From positions 1-64,000 of the forward strand of contig JBHGBD010000019.1 in assembly GCA_041946825.1 (NCBI GenBank): a DNA stretch of 64,000 bases, in the 5' to 3' direction. Within the stretch, counting starts at the first letter, position 1, and every line of letters begins with the position of its first letter. The position numbers and the translations under genes were made by a program. The stretch comes from CAZTHM01 sp041946825. Lineage in GTDB: Bacteria > Acidobacteriota > Terriglobia > UBA7540. Below the pieces are notes generated by a model that was not told the origin of the DNA, ran no database searches, and was given only the letters and a program-made list of their open reading frames with translations. Shown here piece after piece: positions 1 through 7,720 of this stretch.

Positions 1-214
1 GGGGACCCCGATGCAGTCCATCGGGGTGGGTGAGGGCGGCGACCGCAGCGGCCTTGTCAGTCAATTTCGCAAAACTCGTTAGGTGAAAGCGAAGTCCCTT
101 TCTGTCTGACCCATCGTTCTCCCTATCCCCGGCTTCTGCTTTGTGATACAAAACAGCCAGGACCCTTTTCCTTTTGCCGCCGGGAATCTCCCTCGCCAAA
201 CTCCGCCGGCAGCG

Positions 215-1204
215 ATGCGGACTCCGCACGACGCCCCGGAGAGGCAAATTCATCCGCGAGCTCGACCCGTGGACAAGGCAACAATCCCGAAAGATTACGA
301 CCTCCTGCGCCGTTCCATGCGGCTGTCACTGGGGGTGGGATTCTTCATGTTGGCGATGAAGGTCTTCGCCTACTGGTTGACGGGTTCGGTGGCGATTCTC
401 TCCGACGCCGCGGAGTCGATTGTCCACGTGGTGGCGGTGTCCTTCGCCGCTTACAGCCTGTGGCTGAGCCAGAAGCCCGCCGACCGCAGCCACCACTACG
501 GTCACGACAAAATCGCATTCTTCTCGGCGGGTTTCGAAGGCGCCATGATCGTGCTGGCGGCGATCTATATCCTCTACGTCTCAATTCACAAGTGGCTTAC
601 CGGGCTGAGGATCGAACACCTCGGAGGCGGTACGTTGCTGACCCTCGCCGCGGCGCTCATCAACGCCCTGCTGGGTGGTTACCTCGTGTGGGTGGGCCGG
701 AAGCAGAAGTCTCTCATTCTGGAAGCCAACGGCAAACACGTGCTGACCGACTCGTGGACGAGCTTCGGCGTGGTGGTAGGCCTTTCTCTGGCCCTCCTCA
801 CCGGCTGGCTGCCGCTCGACCCTATTCTCGCCATCGTGGTTGCGCTGAACATCCTCTGGACCGGTGGCAAGCTCATGCGCCAGTCGGTGGGCGGCCTGAT
901 GGACGAAGGCGACCCCGAGACGGAAGCGAAGATCCGGAAGGTGCTGGAAGAAATGACATCCCAAGCCGGAATCGAATTCCACGGCCTGCGCCACCGCAAT
1001 GCCGGAACGACCGTTTGGGTAGAGTTCCACCTCCTGTTTCCGCGGGCGACACTTCTAGAATCCGCGCACGCCCTTGCGACCCGGATCGAAGAGAGGATTG
1101 AGCGGGAACTGCCCATGCGAACAGAAGTTATCAGTCATCTCGAAACTCTTGAAGATCATGCTAATATCCATACTCGGATCCACCATGAAGATTTCCCCGA
1201 CTAA
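215..1204 (+). CDS. Cation diffusion facilitator (CDF) family metal transporter
   Basis: Inner-membrane divalent metal/proton antiporter of the CDF family, probably exporting zinc or a similar metal. The protein has a hydrophilic N-terminus, a six-segment membrane domain and a C-terminal cytoplasmic domain ending in HTRIHHEDF. The family signature is visible as S-D-A-A-E-S-I-V-H in membrane segment 2, H-H-Y-G-H-D-K after it, and H-V-L-T-D in segment 5. Seen against the usual DxxxD/HxxxD site, segment 2 offers ExxxH, so metal preference could differ. Neither the ATG used here nor an upstream in-frame GTG at 143 has a convincing ribosome-binding site. The family call is secure; the substrate is not. 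Confidence 0.85.
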   Translation: MRTPHDAPERQIHPRARPVDKATIPKDYDLLRRSMRLSLGVGFFMLAMKVFAYWLTGSVAILSDAAESIVHVVAVSFAAYSLWLSQKPADRSHHYGHDKIAFFSAGFEGAMIVLAAIYILYVSIHKWLTGLRIEHLGGGTLLTLAAALINALLGGYLVWVGRKQKSLILEANGKHVLTDSWTSFGVVVGLSLALLTGWLPLDPILAIVVALNILWTGGKLMRQSVGGLMDEGDPETEAKIRKVLEEMTSQAGIEFHGLRHRNAGTTVWVEFHLLFPRATLLESAHALATRIEERIERELPMRTEVISHLETLEDHANIHTRIHHEDFPD

Positions 1205-1519
1205 GGGCCTTACTTTTTCACTTGACATTCATTGAGAGAAGTACTAAATAAGATGATAGCTGCGCCAGTACGGCCTCGGTCCGGCAGCTTGCTGCGGGAC
1301 CGCGGATCTAAAGCGAGGGAATAAATCCAGGCGCGCGCCTGCCACAAAGAGGGAAGTCCCTCCTCTTTCTAAGCCCAAGCAAAAGCAAGACCCGAAGTGT
1401 CTTTCTCCCTGGAGTCTCCTTCGAGCTGACGCCCCAAGGGCCAGCCGGGAGCACTCGCCGCGACGTAAGGCCGCTCGTAGCCTTCGACGCCGGGGATTTT
1501 GCGGGATTAGGAGGAAATC
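1205..1519. other. Gene-free leader with three consecutive hairpins upstream of the subtilase
   Basis: No coding sequence is visible in this 315-base stretch. It holds three successive inverted repeats: GGTCC/GGACC with GCAGC/GCTGC (1278-1301), the 14-base palindrome CAGGCGCGCGCCTG (1328-1341), and AAAGAGG/CCTCTTT with a 9-base loop (1346-1368). A strong ribosome-binding site (AGGAGG) lies just before the protease ATG. The stretch could be a structured 5' leader, or the first hairpin could end transcription of the transporter gene. I could not match it to a known riboswitch class. Confidence 0.4.
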
Positions 1520-3172
1520 ATGCGGAGATTAGTTTCCACTCGTCTCTTCTCAATCACCCTCGGATTAACTCTGGTTGTACTCCTTCCAGGCCTGGGGGAG
1601 GTTGCTTCGGCCGCCGGGAGGCGCCGGTATGTTCCCGATGAGCTGCTGGTGAAGTTCAAGGCGGGGACACCACGGCAGGTGATGGCGGACATCCATCGCG
1701 GCGTGGGCGCCGCCGTCTTGAAGGGTTTCCGCAGCGACCCCGGTCTCTACCAGGTGAAGATTCCGAAAGGCTGGGGGCTGGAGAAGGCGCTGGCGTATTA
1801 CTCGACCCGCGCCGACGTCCAATACGCCCAGCCGAACTGGATCTATCACATCGCCGGCACGACGACCAACGATCCGGACTTCGGCTCGCAGTGGGCATGG
1901 GAGAATACCGGCCAGTCCAACGGCACGCCCGGCGCGGATACGCATGCGACGGCGGCCTGGGATAAGGGTCATGGGCGGTTCAGTGTCGTGGTTGCCGTCA
2001 TCGACACGGGAGTGGATTACCTCCACCCCGACCTGGCGCTGAATATCTGGACGAACCCCGGTGAAGCGGGCGCGCTGTGCAACGACGGCATCGACAATGA
2101 CGGAAACGGGTTTATTGACGATTGCCGGGGATGGAATTTTTTTGCCAACAACAACCAAACCCGCGACGACAACGGCCACGGCACGCACGTCGCAGGCACC
2201 ATCGGCGCCCAGGGCAACAACGCGCTGGGCGTGACCGGGGCCAACTGGGACGTGCAGATCATGCCCATCAAGTTCATGGACGCAGCGGGCACCGGAGATA
2301 CTGCCAAAGCGATCAGCGGCATTGACTACGCGCTCGATAATGGCGCGCGGATTCTCAATAACAGTTGGGCAGCCGGCGGTGACGATCCGGCACTGCTCTC
2401 GGCCATCAAGCGCGCCGAGGATGACTACGCACTGTTCGTGACCGTGGCGGGCAACAGCGGCGGGGACAATGATTCGACGCCGTTCTATCCCTGCTCGTAC
2501 AGCAGCGCGTCCTTTACGGGCACAATCATTCCACCTGCGAACATCCTCTGTGTGGCGGGGACGGACGATGAGGATGCTCGCGGCGGCAACTCGAACTACG
2601 GCCTGACGACGGTTCACCTGGGAGCGCCGGGAGTCGCCATCTATAGCACTTACCTCAACCAGATCTATACGTTCTTCGACGGCACCTCGACGGCGGCACC
2701 GCACGTGAGCGGAGCGGCGGCGCTGCTCAAGGGCTGCAAAGCGAGCCTGGATCTGTTGACCGTTCGCCAAATTCTCCTCGACACGGCGCGCGGCATCCCC
2801 GCCTTGTCGGGCCTCACCGTCACCGGAGGCGTCGTCGATTACGCCGCCGCGATCAATGACAGCCGCGCCGCCGGAACGGGCGCCTGCGATCCGGCGCCGA
2901 GCAATACCCCACCCGTTGCCAATCTCGGCGGGCCCTATGGCAGCAATTTCCGAAAGCCCGTGCTGTTTGACGGGACGGGTTCCTACGATCCCGACGGGCA
3001 GATCCTCATCTACCTCTGGGACTTTGGTGACGGCACAACTGCCGTGGGCCCGTCGGTTGTCCACCAATATACCGCGGGCGGAAACTACACCGTGACTCTG
3101 ACCGTACGCGACAACCTGGGCGGAATCGGCACACAAACCACTACGGCTGCGATGCGCCCAACTAAACGCTGA
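1520..3172 (+). CDS. Secreted subtilisin-like serine protease (S8) with C-terminal PKD domain
   Basis: Exported endopeptidase. Residues 1-31 form a signal peptide ending A-S-A. A fervidolysin-type propeptide follows (PDELLVKFKAG). The catalytic triad of family S8 is complete: Asp162 in V-I-D-T-G-V-D, His220 in G-H-G-T-H-V-A-G, and Ser390 in G-T-S-T-A-A-P-H. A D-G-I-D-N-D-G-N-G-F-I-D-D segment resembles a calcium-binding insertion. Residues from about 462 form a PKD (Ig-like) domain with the typical Y-L-W-D-F-G-D-G-T core. The ATG has AGGAGG about 7 nt upstream. A factor-independent terminator follows the gene, so it is probably monocistronic. Confidence 0.93.
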   Translation: MRRLVSTRLFSITLGLTLVVLLPGLGEVASAAGRRRYVPDELLVKFKAGTPRQVMADIHRGVGAAVLKGFRSDPGLYQVKIPKGWGLEKALAYYSTRADVQYAQPNWIYHIAGTTTNDPDFGSQWAWENTGQSNGTPGADTHATAAWDKGHGRFSVVVAVIDTGVDYLHPDLALNIWTNPGEAGALCNDGIDNDGNGFIDDCRGWNFFANNNQTRDDNGHGTHVAGTIGAQGNNALGVTGANWDVQIMPIKFMDAAGTGDTAKAISGIDYALDNGARILNNSWAAGGDDPALLSAIKRAEDDYALFVTVAGNSGGDNDSTPFYPCSYSSASFTGTIIPPANILCVAGTDDEDARGGNSNYGLTTVHLGAPGVAIYSTYLNQIYTFFDGTSTAAPHVSGAAALLKGCKASLDLLTVRQILLDTARGIPALSGLTVTGGVVDYAAAINDSRAAGTGACDPAPSNTPPVANLGGPYGSNFRKPVLFDGTGSYDPDGQILIYLWDFGDGTTAVGPSVVHQYTAGGNYTVTLTVRDNLGGIGTQTTTAAMRPTKR

Positions 3173-3219
3173 CCCTAAACCACCAGCCTGCTCACACGAA
3201 TTCCCTGTGCTGGCCAACG

Positions 3220-3259
3220 CCCGCCGTGACCATCGGGGTCGCGGCGGGAACCTTTTTTT
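3220..3259 (+). terminator. Rho-independent terminator after the subtilase gene
   Basis: A 12-bp stem with one G-T wobble (CCCGCCGTGACC against GGTCGCGGCGGG, loop of 5) is followed by a run of seven T residues at 3253-3259. It lies 48 bases after the protease stop codon and before mutS2. Confidence 0.85.
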
Positions 3260-3378
3260 GTCCCTGCCCCCAGTTCCTTCAAGACAGCGTTCTGGATGGT
3301 TACGCAACACACCCAGCGTTGACACGCTCACCACGCACCGCTAGGATTCCATCTGGCACGAATCATCCGGAAAATTAG

Positions 3379-3487
3379 AGGTAAGAAGTAAAAAGGCAAA
3401 AGGCAAAGAGCAAGAAGTAAGACACCCACTCCGACGGGATTGGCCTCCAGTGAGTGCGCAACCGACAACCAACAACGAACAACGAAC
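3379..3487. repeat. Two 7-nt-period arrays around the mutS2 start
   Basis: Positions 3379-3420 hold about six degenerate heptads of the form AAGGCAA/AAGTAAG. Positions 3461-3487 hold about four heptads of the form GAACAAC, which lie inside the predicted N-terminus of MutS2 and encode a P-T-T-N-N-E-Q-R-T tail. The periodicity matches the other short-period arrays of this window. Confidence 0.6.
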
Positions 3488-5906
3488 GCCCGACACCTTC
3501 TCGCGTGAAGTGCTGGAGTTTCCCGCCGTGGTGGCGCTGCTGCGCGGATATCTTTCCAGCTCCATCGCTGAGCCGCTGATCGAAGACTTGGCGCCCGGCC
3601 TGGTGTTGGAGCGCATCCGTCGCGATCTGGAGCGCGCCCGGGAAGCACGCGAATATCTTCGCCAGAGCCCGCGGCCGTCGCTCGGGCAGGCCAAGGACAC
3701 GCGCTTGATTCTCGAACGGCTGGCGATCGAAGGCGTTTCCCTCACCGCACAGGAAATTCTCGCCCTTCTGTCCGTGGCGCGCGGGGGGCGCGATTTTCGA
3801 ACCCTTTTCCGCGCCACCCCGCTTGCGCATCTTGACGAACTCGCCCGCGGGCTCGCCGACTTTCGCGGGTTGGTAGGCGAACTGGACGGAAAGATTCTGC
3901 CCGATGGCTCGATCGATTCCTCCGCCAGCCCTGAGCTCAAGCGCATCCGCCACGCCATCGAGCAGATGCGCGTCGAATTGCAGTCAACCCTCGAAAGACT
4001 TCTGCGCCGCTTCAGCCAGGCTGGCGTCCTTCAGGATGCCGTCGTCACCATCCGCAACGACCGCTTCGTGCTTCCCATCCGCGTCGAAGACAAGCGCCAC
4101 GTCGAGGGGGTCGTGCATGGCGCCAGCTCCTCCGGCGCGACGGTCTATCTCGAACCGCTCGAGACCCTGCCCCTCAATAACGAACTCGTGGAACTCCAGG
4201 ACCGCGAGTTCGCCGAAATTCAGCGGCTTCTGGGTGTCTTCAGCGGGATGTTACGCGAGCGAATCGAAGATTTGCGAGCGGCGGCAAAGATTCTGGGCGA
4301 GATTGACCTGGCGTTCGCCAAGGGGGAATTTGCCCGCGCCTACGATTGCTGCTTGCCGGAATTCGTCATGGGGCGTGCGCTCACGCTCAAGGACGTCCGG
4401 CATCCGCTGCTCGAAAAGACCCTGCGGTCTCAGAAGCGAACTTCTGTTCCTCTTTCTCTCGATCTCGTCGAGCCGAAGACCATGATGATCGTGAGCGGCC
4501 CGAACACCGGCGGCAAGACCGTGGCGCTTAAGACTCTGGGCCTGGCGGTGCTCATGGCGCAAGCGGGATTGCCGGTGCTGGCGAGCGAAGCGCGATTGCC
4601 GCTCTTCGGTCGCGTCCTGGCCGACATCGGCGACCAACAATCGATCGAGGCCAACCTGAGCACTTTCTCCGCCCACGTGACGAATATCGAAGCGATGGCG
4701 CGCCTGGCGGGGCGCGACGACCTGGTGCTGCTCGACGAGCTGGGCTCGAGCACCGAGCCCAACGAGGGCGCGGCGCTGGCGGTGGCGATCCTCGAGCACT
4801 TCCGCGCCCGCCGGGCCATGACGTTTGTGACCACGCACCACTCGCGCCTCAAGGCCTTCGCGGCGGAGACTCCGGAAGCGGAAAACGCCGCAATGGAGTT
4901 TGACGAGCAGACTCTTGCGCCGACCTTCCGCCTGCTGGTCGGCCTGCCCGGAAAGTCGAGCGCGCTGGATATTGCCCAGCGGTTGGGGCTGGAAACTTCC
5001 ATCATCGAGAAGGCGCGCAGCCTTCTTCATCCGGCGGACGCGGAAGCGGCGGCGCTGCTGGCGCAGCTGCACGCGCAGAAGACGGAATTCGAGCGGCTGA
5101 CGGCGCAGCTCACCGAGCAGAAGAAGGAACTCGAGGAGCGGCGCGTCGAGTTGGAGAAGAAATTCCAGGAGGAACGCCGCGCCAAGCTGAAGGAGCTCGA
5201 CAAGCGACTGGATGAGACCCTTCGCCAGTTCGAGAAGCGCTGGCAGGAGACGGTCGCGGAGTTGCGCGCGCAGCTCGAATCGGCCAAGGCCTCACGGCGC
5301 GTCGATCGCAAGGCCGCCAGCCTGAAAGAGGAAGTTCGCGAGGAGTGGAACGCCCAGGTACTCGATACGCTGGGCGCGCCCGCGGCGGCCGCAGAAGAAC
5401 CCGTCGTCCAGGGGATGCCCGGGGTCGGCGATCGGGTCCGCGTTCCGAACCTTCAGACGCCCGGAACCGTCGTCGCGTTGCAGGACCCCGACCACCTCGA
5501 GGTCGAAGTCGGCCGGCTGAGGATGCGGCTGCGCAGAGATGAAGTCCACCGGCTGAGCCACGCGGCGGCCAGCACCTCCGGACCTCGCGCCGTGGTCGAA
5601 GCGCCACGGGCCCGCGCGGCTTCTCCTGCGGCTCAAGCCCTACAGGAATCCACGTCGGAAGTGTCGGTGGAAATCAATGTCATCGGCACCACGGCCGAAG
5701 AGGCGCGCGAGCGCGTGGACAAGTTCCTCGATGAGGCGTTCCTCGATGGCCGCTTCCGCTTGCGCGTGGTTCATGGCTTCGGGAAGGGAATTCTTCGCAG
5801 GAGCTTGCACGAGATGTTCGCCTCCCACCCTCACGTAGAGAAGTTCTACCCGGCTCCACAACACGAGGGCGGGGCGGGCGCGACGATTGTTGAACTCAAG
5901 ATGTGA
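3450..5906 (+). CDS. mutS2: MutS2 family DNA-binding ATPase / Smr endonuclease
   Basis: MutS-related ATPase that acts on recombination intermediates or stalled, collided ribosomes in other bacteria, not in mismatch repair. At 818 residues it has full family length. The Walker A motif is G350-PNTGGKT-357, and the Walker B region V-L-L-D-E-L-G-S-S-T-E-P is near 426-437. A long charged coiled coil covers about 535-630. The C-terminal Smr domain starts near 738 and keeps H775-G-F-G-K-G, but the usual L-D-L-H/R-G entry motif reads V-E-I-N-V-I-G. The start is GTG; the first 20 residues come partly from a 7-nt-period repeat and are unlikely to be conserved. No better start is visible before V-L-E-F-P. 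Confidence 0.93.
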   Translation: MSAQPTTNNEQRTPDTFSREVLEFPAVVALLRGYLSSSIAEPLIEDLAPGLVLERIRRDLERAREAREYLRQSPRPSLGQAKDTRLILERLAIEGVSLTAQEILALLSVARGGRDFRTLFRATPLAHLDELARGLADFRGLVGELDGKILPDGSIDSSASPELKRIRHAIEQMRVELQSTLERLLRRFSQAGVLQDAVVTIRNDRFVLPIRVEDKRHVEGVVHGASSSGATVYLEPLETLPLNNELVELQDREFAEIQRLLGVFSGMLRERIEDLRAAAKILGEIDLAFAKGEFARAYDCCLPEFVMGRALTLKDVRHPLLEKTLRSQKRTSVPLSLDLVEPKTMMIVSGPNTGGKTVALKTLGLAVLMAQAGLPVLASEARLPLFGRVLADIGDQQSIEANLSTFSAHVTNIEAMARLAGRDDLVLLDELGSSTEPNEGAALAVAILEHFRARRAMTFVTTHHSRLKAFAAETPEAENAAMEFDEQTLAPTFRLLVGLPGKSSALDIAQRLGLETSIIEKARSLLHPADAEAAALLAQLHAQKTEFERLTAQLTEQKKELEERRVELEKKFQEERRAKLKELDKRLDETLRQFEKRWQETVAELRAQLESAKASRRVDRKAASLKEEVREEWNAQVLDTLGAPAAAAEEPVVQGMPGVGDRVRVPNLQTPGTVVALQDPDHLEVEVGRLRMRLRRDEVHRLSHAAASTSGPRAVVEAPRARAASPAAQALQESTSEVSVEINVIGTTAEEARERVDKFLDEAFLDGRFRLRVVHGFGKGILRRSLHEMFASHPHVEKFYPAPQHEGGAGATIVELKM

Positions 5907-5970
5907 CGGGCGCCGAGGCATGACAGCCCCGCGGGGCAGCAGGCTGGGCAAACGTGAGAGAGGAATTCTG

Positions 5971-6357
5971 ATGGACTCATCCAAGACTTGTGAAAAAATC
6001 TACACCGTAACCGACGACATGGCCGTCCATTTCATGGGCACGCAGGCTCCGCCGGTTTTGTCTACGCCCGGCCTGCTGGTTTGGATGGAGATGACTTCGC
6101 GAGAATGCGTTGCGGGCTTGCTCGAGGCCGGGAGCGACACGGTGGGCGTTTCGGTCACGCTCAAACACCTGGCGGCCACGCCGGTGGGCGCGAAAGTCCG
6201 CATCGTCACGAAGTTGATGGGCGTCGAAGGGCGCATCTACACCTTCGAGATCGAGGCGTTTGACGAGACCGAGAAGATCGGCGAGGCTCGGCACGACCGC
6301 GCCGCCATTCGGGTGGCCAAGTTCGCCGAGCGCGTGCGCGCCAAGATGAAACCGTAG
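5971..6357 (+). CDS. Hotdog-fold thioesterase (FlK-like)
   Basis: Small cytoplasmic acyl-CoA thioesterase-like protein of 128 residues. It matches the fluoroacetyl-CoA-thioesterase type of hotdog protein: a T-P-G segment near the N-terminus, M-E-M-T-S-R-E and H-L-A-A-T-P-V-G-A, which place a Thr/Ser, Glu and His where that family has its catalytic residues. The start is set by AGAGAGGA about 8 nt upstream of the ATG; an upstream in-frame ATG at 5887 overlaps the mutS2 end and has no ribosome-binding site. The natural substrate cannot be told from sequence. Confidence 0.8.
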   Translation: MDSSKTCEKIYTVTDDMAVHFMGTQAPPVLSTPGLLVWMEMTSRECVAGLLEAGSDTVGVSVTLKHLAATPVGAKVRIVTKLMGVEGRIYTFEIEAFDETEKIGEARHDRAAIRVAKFAERVRAKMKP

Positions 6358-6374
6358 GTACACAAGCTACGATT

Positions 6375-6395
6375 CTCGCAACGGAGGCTTGCGAG
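6375..6395. terminator. Possible bidirectional terminator hairpin between convergent genes
   Basis: CTCGCAA and TTGCGAG form a perfect 7-bp stem with a 7-base loop, placed between the stop codons of the convergent thioesterase and response-regulator genes. No long T-run follows on either strand, so termination activity is uncertain. Confidence 0.4.
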
Positions 6396-6413
6396 CCGGG
6401 TGGATTGATGGGA

Positions 6414-6815
6414 TCAGGGGGTTGCTTCGGGGCTGGGGGCGCGGGCCTGGAGGCAGCTTCGCACGACGGCAATTAACTCTTCCGATTTCACCGGCTTATT
6501 GAGGTACTCGGTCACCCCGGCGTTCATCGCTTCCAGGTAGCTATCGACCTCTCCGTAGGCGGTCAGGATCACCACAGGTACTTCCAGACCGGCGCTGCGA
6601 GCCTGCTGAAGGATGCTCAGGCCGTCGCCGTCCGGCAGTCGCAGGTCGCTGATCACGATATCGAAAGTGTGCTCCTTGAGAATCTGTGTGGCTTGTGACG
6701 CACCTTCCGCAGTCGTAACCTGAAAACTCTCTCCCGAGAGAATCCGGCTAATGACCCGCAGGAAGTACGGGTCATCGTCAACAACCAGGATGCGGGCCGT
6801 CAACTCAGGTGTCAT
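6414..6815 (-). CDS. Receiver-only response regulator
   Basis: Single REC domain of 133 residues without an output domain. Visible receiver features are the acidic pair in I-L-V-V-D-D-D-P near the start, the phospho-acceptor Asp in I-V-I-S-D-L-R-L-P-D, the Thr of V-V-I-L-T-A-Y-G and the Lys of L-N-K-P-V. The receiver most resembles those of NtrC-type regulators. The start at M-T-P-E-L is favoured because the domain begins there; the longer open frame adds 55 residues of non-conserved sequence. It may pass phosphate to another protein or compete for it. No kinase lies next to it. Confidence 0.85.
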   Translation of the reverse strand: MTPELTARILVVDDDPYFLRVISRILSGESFQVTTAEGASQATQILKEHTFDIVISDLRLPDGDGLSILQQARSAGLEVPVVILTAYGEVDSYLEAMNAGVTEYLNKPVKSEELIAVVRSCLQARAPSPEATP

Positions 6816-7077
6816 GTTCAACTTCTCAACAAGCGCCTTCGTAAACGGCTGGGCTTTATAAGGCGCTTCACAAGTCCTTCGAAATGGAGCAAGCACGTCG
6901 AGCACCAATTTTCCTTGAGAGTTCAAAGGGGAATGAATCTCCCTGTACCCTGCCGACACGACGGCGTGGTGTCCAGTCAAGCGTTAACGGGATCGTTGTG
7001 CTCACGCTTGCTCGGCGGGATGCGAGGGATGCTTGGGCCCCGCCAAGCTATGAAGGCTGGCCGGTTCGTAGAGGATG

Positions 7078-7362
7078 TCAGGCGGCCAACGAAGTCGCGC
7101 TTATACCATCCTTCTTTCCCAGGCGGCGGCGGATTGTGCGGGGATTAATCTGAAGCAACTGTGCGGCCCGCAGCCTGTTTCCACGCGCGTATTGCAGCAC
7201 GGTCCGGATGATGGTGTCGCTGATCTCCTTCATCGGGCTGCCCAGCGTAAACGTCAGCGTGAACGCTGGCTGCATCTCTGCAGGCGTGTCCGCCTTAATG
7301 GTGGCGACAGGCTTGGGGTTGGACCCGACTTCCTGGTTGCGGGCCACGGCTACGGTTTTCAT
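7078..7362 (-). CDS. Small Fis-family helix-turn-helix protein
   Basis: Protein of 94 residues. The C-terminal third (Y-A-R-G-N-R-L-R-A-A-Q-L-L-Q-I-N-P-R-T-I-R) matches the Fis/NtrC-type DNA-binding helix-turn-helix, normally G-N-x-x-x-A-A-x-x-L-G-I-x-R-x-T-L. The N-terminal 50 residues are not recognised. No ATPase or receiver domain is present, so this is a stand-alone DNA binder or a nucleoid-type regulator. The start is fixed by GGAAGGAGA 6 nt before the ATG; an in-frame extension of 40 residues upstream is ignored. It lies 262 bp upstream of a receiver-only regulator on the same strand. Confidence 0.8.
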   Translation of the reverse strand: MKTVAVARNQEVGSNPKPVATIKADTPAEMQPAFTLTFTLGSPMKEISDTIIRTVLQYARGNRLRAAQLLQINPRTIRRRLGKKDGISATSLAA

Positions 7363-7720
7363 GACGATCTCCTTCCAATGACGATCCAAAAATAACTGCC
7401 ACTTTGTCTGCATTTTTGATTCCCTTGCTGAGAGTCTCCAAACTATTGAAAAATCGACATCACGTCCCATACTGTGGGGCATTTAGTTACGGGCAGATTG
7501 AGTTGCTTCGCGCATAATCGTGCGGCTTTTTCCTCAATTTTCGCCCCTCAAATGTCTGACTTTTGTCACAGGAGCAGCCTATTCGTGCTCCTTTCTTGCT
7601 TGTTTTCTGTAAGTTCGGGGACAGGGACATTTTTGCGGTGCTGGAACCGGAGATGCCAAGTAGTTCGCCTTAGGGCGGCGGGCCAGCAAGGCTCGTCTCA
7701 GATGGCGGGAGTTAAGGCAA
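7363..7720. other. AT-richer intergenic region between divergent genes
   Basis: No gene is supported in this 358-base stretch, which must hold the promoters of the divergent fis-like and resB genes. It contains GGGGACAGGGACATTTTTG near 7617-7635, a sequence style often seen at the ends of REP-like elements; no transposase is nearby. No clear sigma-70 or sigma-54 promoter was identified. Confidence 0.35.

Noticed and set aside
1240..1519. Cyclic-di-GMP or other known riboswitch upstream of the subtilase
   Set aside because: I looked for the conserved GEMM-type core and did not find it; only generic hairpins are visible.
1565..3334. 589-residue open frame antisense to the subtilase
   Set aside because: Arises from high GC codon bias; the plus strand encodes a complete S8 protease with signal peptide and catalytic triad.
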